A stretch of DNA of 64,000 nt from H17-190 sp034435615 (lineage in GTDB: Bacteria > Chloroflexota > Dehalococcoidia > SM23-28-2 > HRBIN24): the NCBI GenBank assembly GCA_034435615.1, contig DAOTWZ010000009.1:4501-68500 (forward strand), read 5' to 3'. Shown piece by piece: positions 58,210 to 64,000 of the stretch. Position numbers and translations under genes: made by a program. The notes below the pieces were generated by a model. It was not told where the DNA came from, did not search any database, and was given only the letters and a program-made list of their open reading frames with translations. Each line of letters begins with the position of its first letter. Position 1 is the first letter of the stretch.

Positions 58210-59705
58210 CTCCTGGTGGCTATTGCATACTGGCCGGCCCCTCGCCCGGCGATGCGCCCGAAGACGGCCCCCGCCATGAGGCCAGAGCCACCAGGGTAGT
58301 TGTGGTAGAAGAGGCCGCCCACCAGCTCCCCGGCGGCGTAGAGGCCAGGCAGGGGGCGGTCATAGATGTCCAGCACCTGCCCCTGCGTGTTGATGCGCAG
58401 GCCACCGTAGGTGAAGGTGATGCCGCAGGTGACAGCGTAGCCCACGAAGGGTGGCGTGTCTATGGGGAGGGCCCAGTTGGACTTAGGGGGCGTGATGCCC
58501 CGCGTCCCCTTGCCGTCCTTGATGGCCGGGTTGAACGTCCCGTCCTGGACGGCGGCGTTGAACTCCCGGACCGTGCGCAGGAAGCCCTCCCGGTCTATGC
58601 CCAGCCGCTCCGCCAGCTCCTCCAGGGTGTCGGCGGTGGCCTTGGTCACCTGGGGGATGCGGTATTCGTCCCGCAGCAGGTGCGTCACCTTGGCATCGAA
58701 TATCTGGAAGGCGATCTGCCCCGGCTGCTTGAGGATCTCCGCCCCGTAGCGAGCGTAGGTATAGTTGCGGAAATCGGCGCCCTCGTCCAGGAAGCGCTGG
58801 CCCAGACGGTTCACCACTATCCCCAGCGGGTAGGAGTGTTTCTGGAAGAGATCGCCCACCTTGCGGTCGCCGTAGGGGGGAGCGTTGGCGTCCCAGGCCA
58901 CGGCGTGGCAGCCGCTCCAGTGGCCGAAGGGCTGGGCACCGATCTCCAGCGCCATGCGGATGCCGTCACCCTGATTGAAGGCGGTGCCGCGGACCTTGGC
59001 CAGGTCCCAGTTGGGCCCCAGGTAGCGGGCCCGCATCTCCGGGTTGGCCTCGAAACCGCCGCAGGCCAGGACGACGCTGCGCGACCCCACCTCCAGATAG
59101 CTTCCCTCCCGCTGCACCAGGACCCCCCTGACCCGTCTGCCGTCATCCGTGAGGAGGCGAAGGGCGCGCGCCTCGTACCAGACCTCGGCCCCGTCCCGCT
59201 CCGCCGCCCGGAAGAGGGCCTCTATGAGCCCCGGCCCGCCCCCTACCGCCTCCACCACCAGGTTGCCGTAGAAGCGGAACCGGTCTCCCACGCGAAAGGC
59301 CTGGCGACCCGTGGCCAGGGTGAAGCGCACCCCTTTCTCCTGCAGCCAGCACATGGTGGGGAAGGCATTGCTCACCAGGCAGGCGAGGAGCTCAGGGTCG
59401 GCCCGGTACTCGCCCAGGCGGGCCACGTCCTCGTAGAACTGGTCTTCGGTGTAGGGGTCCAGCTCCACGGCGTTGGCCTCGGCCTCGCTCAGGTCGGGTA
59501 TGACGGCGCGGATATCGTCCATCCCCCGGAAGGGGAAGCGCATGAGCCCGCCCGTGAAGTAGGAGTTGCCGCCGCGGGCCTGCTGGGGCGCCGCCTCCAA
59601 CACCAGGACGCTGGCCCCCTGCTCCCGGGCGGCCAGGGCGGCGCAGAGGGCGGCGTTGCCGGCGCCCACCACCACCGTATCGTAGCTTCGCTCAGGTCCC
59701 GCCAT
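58206..59705 (-). CDS. TcuA-like FAD-dependent dehydrogenase
   Basis: 499 residues from ATG 59705. Fumarate-reductase-type flavoprotein with FAD loop TVVVGAGNAALCAALAARE at the N-terminus and GGNSYFTGGLMRF, the motif typical of tricarballylate dehydrogenase TcuA. C-terminal PLPGLYAAGELVGGLF and NYPGGSGLM complete the FAD site. Substrate probably a small acid or ketone; tricarballylate itself is not assured, since no tcuB/C are adjacent. Divergent from the SDR-amidohydrolase-hydrolase operon. Confidence 0.82.
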   Translation of the reverse strand: MAGPERSYDTVVVGAGNAALCAALAAREQGASVLVLEAAPQQARGGNSYFTGGLMRFPFRGMDDIRAVIPDLSEAEANAVELDPYTEDQFYEDVARLGEYRADPELLACLVSNAFPTMCWLQEKGVRFTLATGRQAFRVGDRFRFYGNLVVEAVGGGPGLIEALFRAAERDGAEVWYEARALRLLTDDGRRVRGVLVQREGSYLEVGSRSVVLACGGFEANPEMRARYLGPNWDLAKVRGTAFNQGDGIRMALEIGAQPFGHWSGCHAVAWDANAPPYGDRKVGDLFQKHSYPLGIVVNRLGQRFLDEGADFRNYTYARYGAEILKQPGQIAFQIFDAKVTHLLRDEYRIPQVTKATADTLEELAERLGIDREGFLRTVREFNAAVQDGTFNPAIKDGKGTRGITPPKSNWALPIDTPPFVGYAVTCGITFTYGGLRINTQGQVLDIYDRPLPGLYAAGELVGGLFYHNYPGGSGLMAGAVFGRIAGRGAGQYAIATRS

Positions 59706-59826
59706 GCTGACCCCCCGCTCGACGGTCTCGCTCTGCGGGGCCTCCCCGCAGCGGGCGAGGACTGGCACTGCCCCGCAGCTATCGCTATTCTATGGGCGAC
59801 GACTTCATCGCGACAGGAGGGAGAGG

Positions 59827-60621
59827 ATGGACTTGGGGATCGCGGGCCGGGTCGCCCTGATCACCGGGGCAGGACGGGGCATCGGCCGTCAGATCTGCCT
59901 CACCCTGGCCGAAGAAGGGGTCAAGGTGGCCGTCAACGACATCGTCCAGGAGCGAGCGGACGCCGTGGCCGAGGAGATAGCGCGGGCGGGTGGCCAGGCC
60001 ATCGGCGTCGTGGCCGATGTGACGGACGGCGACCAGGTCTACGCCATGGTGCGGCAGGTCCAGGAGCGGTTGGGGCCGGTGGACATCCTGGTGAACAACG
60101 CCGGCATCCCCCTGGTGCAGGCGGCCGATCTGACACCCGCTACCGGCTCCTTCTTCCTGGAGAGCGACCGTGCCCAGTGGGACCGGACCATGAACATCAT
60201 TACCTACGGCACCCTCTACTGCACCCATGCCTGCCTCCCCGGCATGGTGGAGCGCCAGTGGGGCCGCATAGTCAACATCATCTCCGACGCCGGACGCGTG
60301 GGAGAGCCGCGGCTGGTGGCCTACTCCATGGCCAAGGCGGGCGTGGTGGGCTTCAGCAAGGCGCTGGCCAAGGAGGTGGGCCGCTTCCGCATCACCGTCA
60401 ACTGTGTCTCCCCGGCCACCACCGAGACGGAGGTGACCAGGGAGTGGATAGAGTCCATGGGCCAGCGCATCCTGGCCTTCTACCCTCTGGGAAAGGGCCT
60501 CAATCGCCTCGGCCGGCCCAGCGACATCGCCAACGCCGTGGCCTTCCTGGCCTCGGAGCGGGCGGAGTGGATCACCGGCCAGGTGCTGAGCGTCAACGGC
60601 GGCTACTCTATGGTCGACTGA
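59827..60621 (+). CDS. Short-chain dehydrogenase/reductase
   Basis: 264 residues from ATG 59827 with GGAGGGAGAGG upstream. Classical SDR: TGAGRGIG (15-22), NNAGIP, catalytic Ser region NIISDAG and Tyr-x3-Lys YSMAK, then ITGQVLSVNGGYSM. A FabG/3-oxoacyl-type enzyme by sequence, but in this operon likely a dehydrogenase of a catabolic pathway. Followed 11 nt later by the amidohydrolase. Confidence 0.9.
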   Translation: MDLGIAGRVALITGAGRGIGRQICLTLAEEGVKVAVNDIVQERADAVAEEIARAGGQAIGVVADVTDGDQVYAMVRQVQERLGPVDILVNNAGIPLVQAADLTPATGSFFLESDRAQWDRTMNIITYGTLYCTHACLPGMVERQWGRIVNIISDAGRVGEPRLVAYSMAKAGVVGFSKALAKEVGRFRITVNCVSPATTETEVTREWIESMGQRILAFYPLGKGLNRLGRPSDIANAVAFLASERAEWITGQVLSVNGGYSMVD

Positions 60622-60632
60622 GGAGGTGACGA

Positions 60633-61484
60633 ATGGTCCGCGCCATCGACATGCACGTGCACGTCCCGCCCCCGCCGGGGACCCCGCCCTCGCCCCTGCG
60701 GGACGCCATGCGAGAATACTTCCGCGCTCCCCCTCAGCCGGAGAGCGTGGAGGAGATGGCCCAGTACTACCAGGAGCGGGACATCATAGGAATCATTCTG
60801 GCCGAGGACTGGGAGGTGAAGACCGGCCGGCCTCCCATCACCAACGATTACATAGCCGACATCGTGCGCCGCTACCCCAAGCAGTTCGTGGGCTTCTGCT
60901 CCGTCAACCCCTGGAAGGGCCGCCGCGCCATCGACGAGGTGCGGCGCAGCGTGGAGGAGCTGGGACTGCGGGGCGTCAAGTTCCACCCCAGCCTGCAGGA
61001 GTTCTTCCCCAACGACCCCCAGCACTATCCCCTCTGGGCGGCCATCGCTGACCTGAAGGTGCCCGTCCTCTTCCACACCGGTATGACAGGCTTCGGCGTG
61101 GGCATGCCCGGCGGCTTCGGTATCAAGACCAAGTACTGCGCACCGATACCCTGCATCGACGACCTGGCGGCTGATTTCCCGGAGCTGACCATCATCATGG
61201 CCCACCCCGCCTTCCCCTGGGTGGACGAGCAGCTAGCGGTGCTCCTCCACAAGCCCAACACCTTCATGGACCTCTCCGGCTACTCTCCCAAGTACTTCCC
61301 GCCCCAGCTCGTCCAGTACGCCAACACCCGCCTCCAGGACAAGATGCTCTTCGGCTCCGACTATCCCATGCTGCCCCCCGACCGCTGGCTGGCCGACTTC
61401 GCCGAGGCTCCCTTCCGGGAGAACGTCCGCCCCAAGATCCTGAAAGAGAACGCCGCCCGCGTCCTGGGCCTGGACGTGACATAA
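60633..61484 (+). CDS. Amidohydrolase-2 (ACMSD-like) family protein
   Basis: 283 residues. Metal site DMHVHVPPPP at the N-terminus, GVKFHPSLQEF, VLFHTGMTG, MAHPAFPWV and MLFGSDYPMLPPDRW. Amidohydrolase-2 proteins are decarboxylases or hydrolases of aromatic and related acids. It is the middle gene of an SDR-amidohydrolase-alpha/beta hydrolase operon. Confidence 0.88.
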   Translation: MVRAIDMHVHVPPPPGTPPSPLRDAMREYFRAPPQPESVEEMAQYYQERDIIGIILAEDWEVKTGRPPITNDYIADIVRRYPKQFVGFCSVNPWKGRRAIDEVRRSVEELGLRGVKFHPSLQEFFPNDPQHYPLWAAIADLKVPVLFHTGMTGFGVGMPGGFGIKTKYCAPIPCIDDLAADFPELTIIMAHPAFPWVDEQLAVLLHKPNTFMDLSGYSPKYFPPQLVQYANTRLQDKMLFGSDYPMLPPDRWLADFAEAPFRENVRPKILKENAARVLGLDVT

Positions 61485-61500
61485 CGGGGAGGGGCCAGAC

Positions 61501-62397
61501 ATGGAGTTCCGGGACGGCTTCCAGCACCACTTCGCCGAGATAAATGGCCTGCGCTACCACTACGTGCGCCAGGGGGCCGGGCCGCCCCTGATGCTCGTCC
61601 ACGGCTGGCCCGGCTTCTACTACGAGTGGCACCTGAACATCGGCCCCCTCTCTGAGCGCTTCGACGTGGTGGCGCCGGACATGCGGGGCTATGCCTACAC
61701 CGACAAGCCCGACCTGCCGCCCCACGAGGGCTACACTCCCGCCGCCTTCGCCGACGACCTGCGCGCCCTTTTCGACCACCTGGGCTGGCAGCGGGCCAGC
61801 CTGGTAGCCCACGACTTCGGCGCCATCTGGGTGCGCCGCTTCGCCAGGGCCTATCCGGAGCGGGTGGAGAAGCTGGTGCTCTTCAACCCACCCTACCCGG
61901 GCGTGGGGGCTCGCTGGTTCGAGCCGGCCCAGATGTCGGCCAGCTGGCACGTGCTATTCCATCAGGTGCCCATCGCCGAGGAGTTGGTGGGGGCCAGCCG
62001 CCGCAACATCGAGCTATATCTGCGCCACTTTCTCTCCGAGTGGTCATACAGGAAGGACCTCTGGACGGACGAGGAGCTGGTCCACTTCGTGGAGGCCTAC
62101 TCCCAGCCAGGGGCGCTGCGGGGCGGCTTCAACTGCTACCGGGCCACCTTCCGCCTGGGACGCTGGTACCGTGGCCCTGCCGACAGGAGCGAGCAGCAAC
62201 TGGACCCCAGAGTGCATGCCCCTACCCTCGTCCTCTGGGCAGAGGCCGACCCCAACCTTCCGCCGGCCTGGGCCGACCGCCTGGGCGAGTTCTTCCCCCA
62301 CCACGAGCTCAAGCTGGTGCCGGAGGCGGGCCACTTCCTGCAGCGGGAGCGACCAGAGCTGGTCAACCAAGAGATAGTCCGCTTTCTCCTGGGCTGA
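61501..62397 (+). CDS. Alpha/beta hydrolase, epoxide hydrolase/haloacetate dehalogenase type
   Basis: 298 residues. Oxyanion motif HGWPG (34-38), nucleophile Asp105 in VAHDFGAIW, acid region WAEADPNLPP and base His in EAGHFLQRE. An Asp nucleophile marks epoxide hydrolases and dehalogenases rather than esterases. The last gene of its operon, followed by a hairpin at 62430. Confidence 0.88.
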   Translation: MEFRDGFQHHFAEINGLRYHYVRQGAGPPLMLVHGWPGFYYEWHLNIGPLSERFDVVAPDMRGYAYTDKPDLPPHEGYTPAAFADDLRALFDHLGWQRASLVAHDFGAIWVRRFARAYPERVEKLVLFNPPYPGVGARWFEPAQMSASWHVLFHQVPIAEELVGASRRNIELYLRHFLSEWSYRKDLWTDEELVHFVEAYSQPGALRGGFNCYRATFRLGRWYRGPADRSEQQLDPRVHAPTLVLWAEADPNLPPAWADRLGEFFPHHELKLVPEAGHFLQRERPELVNQEIVRFLLG

Positions 62398-62429
62398 ACC
62401 GGGCCGCTGCCGCCACAGCCTGACGAGAC

Positions 62430-62471
62430 GCCCTGGCCTCCGCCTGCCCCGAAGGGGACGGAGGCCAGGGC
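62430..62471 (+). terminator. Nested perfect hairpin after the alpha/beta hydrolase gene
   Basis: GCCCTGGCCTCCG and CGGAGGCCAGGGC (13 bp, perfect) enclose a second small CCCC-GAA-GGGG hairpin. No T-tract. The rest of 62472-62654 has no gene; a GCTCGC-CT-GCGAGC palindrome (62544-62557) and a TTGATA (62559-62564) with GATACG (62581-62586) may be an operator and weak promoter for the next gene. Confidence 0.5.
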
Positions 62472-62654
62472 CGCTCCCCCGAAGACCATCGCCTGTGCTG
62501 CCTCCTCGCACGCGGAGGAAGCGAATGCGAGTCTGAAATAAATGCTCGCCTGCGAGCGTTGATATCTGTGAGGTTGGCGAGATACGGGCACCGCCGACCA
62601 CGGCCAGGGTCCCTCCTCCCGGAGGCCGACACTGGCGACGAGGGGTCGTGTGGG

Positions 62655-63536
62655 ATGAGGTTGATCGTTCTGGCCATCCTGTCGCTGGCGGCGTCGGTGG
62701 CTGCCATGTTCCTGGCAGTCCCTGCGGCCAGAGCGGACGGTGGCCAGCCATCCATCGGTGGGCTGGTGGGGCGGACGGCGGCGCTGGCCGGCCAGACCGC
62801 GGCCACGCTGGTGGAGACGACGCAACCTACCACCACGGATGTCAGCGAGGCCACCGCCCCGCTGGTCGGGCCAGTGGGGGAGGCGGGCAGGCCCGTAGTC
62901 GCTCCGCTCGCCGAGGTTACGGGGCCTGTCCTGGACACCCTGGAGGAGGAAGCCGCCCCGGTCCTGGAAGCGACCAGCCCGGCCATAGATCCCATCCTGG
63001 AGACCGCTGAGCCCGTCCTGGAGCCGGTCAGGCCGGCGCTTGAGCCCGTGACGGAGGCCCTCTCACCGGTAACCGATGCTCTGAGGCCGACGATAGGCCT
63101 CCTGCCTCCGCCGCTGGACGGGCCACCCGTCCCGCCGCCTCCCCCGATGGGCGGGGCCGAGGACGCGGACGACCTCCACCTGGCATCGCCCCCCAGCGAG
63201 GTCCCGAGGGCGAGCGGCGAGGCCCACCCGCCGGGAAGCGGCGGCAAGGTAGCTTCGCCAGGATGGTGGGCACCCGGGGGCCACGGCCTCGGCCCTGGGG
63301 CGCCTGACCACGGCAGGCCGCCGGCATCGCCGCCAGTGTTGCCGTCTCTGGGCAGCCTGCTGCGCTCTGTCCTGGGCGCTGCCGGTGGGGGGCAGGGGCA
63401 GACGGGGCCGACCACCGCCGCAGCCCTCGTCCCGCTCCTGCTCCTGGTGACGGTGCTGGTGCTCCTGGGCAGGATCCCTCAGGGAAGAGTCTCCTTATCC
63501 CTCGTCTCAGCCGCACCCGACGAGCCTCCCAGGTAG
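62655..63536 (+). CDS. Secreted low-complexity Pro/Val/Glu protein with C-terminal membrane segment
   Basis: 293 residues from ATG 62655. Signal peptide (1-27, VLAILSLAASVAAMFLAVPA). Residues about 40-150 consist of irregular repeats of the form P-V-L-E/D-x-x-x (ATAPLVGPVGEAG, GPVLDTLEEEAAPVLEATSP, AVEPVLEPVRPALEPVTEAL-like), then a Pro/Gly-rich spacer (150-240), then one hydrophobic helix (ALVPLLLLVTVLVLLG) before a short tail. It looks like a surface stalk anchored by its C-terminus. No family recognised. Confidence 0.65.
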   Translation: MRLIVLAILSLAASVAAMFLAVPAARADGGQPSIGGLVGRTAALAGQTAATLVETTQPTTTDVSEATAPLVGPVGEAGRPVVAPLAEVTGPVLDTLEEEAAPVLEATSPAIDPILETAEPVLEPVRPALEPVTEALSPVTDALRPTIGLLPPPLDGPPVPPPPPMGGAEDADDLHLASPPSEVPRASGEAHPPGSGGKVASPGWWAPGGHGLGPGAPDHGRPPASPPVLPSLGSLLRSVLGAAGGGQGQTGPTTAAALVPLLLLVTVLVLLGRIPQGRVSLSLVSAAPDEPPR

Positions 63537-63542
63537 TCCTTC

Positions 63543-63604
63543 CCCGGGCGTCGCTCCTCCTTCTCAGTCCTGTGCTGCAGAGGCCGCGGAGCGCGGCGCC
63601 CGGG
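63543..63604 (+). terminator. Inverted repeat after the low-complexity protein gene
   Basis: CCCGGGCG-T-CGCTCC (63543-63557) pairs with GGAGCG-CGG-CGCCCGGG (63588-63604): 8 plus 6 bp with a small internal loop, around a 30-nt loop. No T-tract. Confidence 0.35.
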
Positions 63605-63690
63605 TCCCCGCCCGCTATCGCAGGTGAGTCTCGACCGGCCTCGCCAAAAGGGGCCTGGACGAGGAATCGGGGAAAGGAGGACCAGTTAGG

Positions 63691-64000
63691 ATGAAGCTCT
63701 TGATAACGGCAGCAGCGGGCGTGGCCAGCCTGCTCTTCGCCCTCTGGTCGACGGGTGTTGCCTTCGCCGACGGGCCGGCCAACTCGGCCCAGGGCTCCCT
63801 GGGCGTGGTGCAGGTGGGGGACGTGTCGCCCCAGACGGTGCTGCAGGTGAGCGTGGGCGGTGAGAACGAGAGCGAGGTGGAGGGGTCTGGCGACGGTGGG
63901 GACGGCAACCGGGCGTCGGGCTCCCTGGGCGTGGTGCAGGTGGGGGACGTGTCGCCCCAGACGGTGCTGCAGGTGAGCGTGGGCGGCGAGAACGAGAGCG
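63691..64000 (+). CDS. Secreted repeat protein with 42-residue repeats (3' end outside window)
   Basis: 103 residues visible, open to the window end; ATG 63691 with AAAGGAGG upstream. Signal peptide 1-27 (LLITAAAGVASLLFALWS... AFADG). Then a 42-residue tandem repeat begins: core GSLGVVQVGDVSPQTVLQVS followed by VGGENES and a Gly/Asp/Ser-rich linker. The second copy starts at 63919, and the first 82 nt of the two copies differ at a single base. Probably a surface or S-layer-like protein whose repeat number can change by recombination. Confidence 0.8.
   Translation, partial: MKLLITAAAGVASLLFALWSTGVAFADGPANSAQGSLGVVQVGDVSPQTVLQVSVGGENESEVEGSGDGGDGNRASGSLGVVQVGDVSPQTVLQVSVGGENES

Noticed and set aside
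57912..60629. 905-codon plus-strand frame across the flavoprotein and SDR
   Set aside because: It is antisense to the TcuA-like gene and in another frame of nagA and the SDR gene; no coherent domain.
1..64000. Mobile elements, CRISPR arrays, rRNA operons, tmRNA and RNase P RNA
   Set aside because: No transposase or integrase, terminal inverted repeats, spaced direct-repeat arrays or the conserved cores of these RNAs were noticed anywhere in the window.

Overview
The window is one continuous stretch of GC-rich (by eye about two-thirds G+C), gene-dense bacterial chromosome. Gene content fits a Chloroflexota lineage: a TIGR03663/Agl23-type membrane protein beside other polyprenol-glycolipid genes, a long Bacillus-type SRP RNA with an Alu domain, a short MCVTCGCG protein, NDH-2, and the endonuclease type of MutL. 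This placement is an inference from gene families; there is no rRNA. I saw no insertion sequence, prophage, CRISPR array or replication origin.

Layout. (1) 1-5400: 3' end of a LivM permease, then on the minus strand a two-gene unit whose second gene is a UGSC-family selenoprotein with an in-frame UGA and a SECIS-like hairpin, then a PadR-modABC molybdate uptake operon with a palindrome over the start of padR. (2) 5400-10400: a DUF5343-like gene, then galU-fabI-like-small ORF-lepA on the minus strand. (3) 10500-17300: SRP RNA, a G5/3D cell-wall protein, rsmA-ispE-membrane protein, PHP hydrolase, GNAT and M20 peptidase. (4) 17290-19030, minus: CCA/poly(A) polymerase-family gene followed by two tandem Cys-rich zinc-ribbon proteins, the second with an in-frame UGA that may encode selenocysteine. 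(5) 19050-32820: rnc-smc, a ClpP-like membrane protease and a GH25-like secreted protein (minus), then ftsY translationally coupled to four membrane/glycolipid genes. (6) 32850-35350: an isolated NuoE-NuoF pair. (7) 35400-43400: mutS-mutL, and on the minus strand an operon running from methionine synthesis (two core-MetE paralogues) to spermidine (speD, speE), with a leader of about 235 nt. (8) 43460-51870: small membrane proteins, MCVTCGCG protein, amidase, LLM flavoprotein, NDH-2, tRNA-Gly(CCC), RDD protein, geranylgeranyl-reductase-family protein and a GH25-like/LysM protein. (9) 51900-62400: alpha-mannosidase, CehA-type hydrolase, cyclase, nagA, and a divergent catabolic cluster (TcuA-like flavoprotein; SDR, amidohydrolase, alpha/beta hydrolase). 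(10) 62600-64000: two secreted repeat proteins, the last cut by the window end.

The most interesting signals are the two in-frame UGA codons, each followed 12-14 nt later by a hairpin with GU in its loop. One lies in a known selenoprotein family; the other lies in a small Cys-rich protein whose adjacent paralogue shows that the part after the UGA belongs to the protein. Several promoters have good -35/-10 boxes at 16-18 bp spacing, and some place the start codon within a few bases of the predicted transcription start, so leaderless or near-leaderless mRNAs seem common here.
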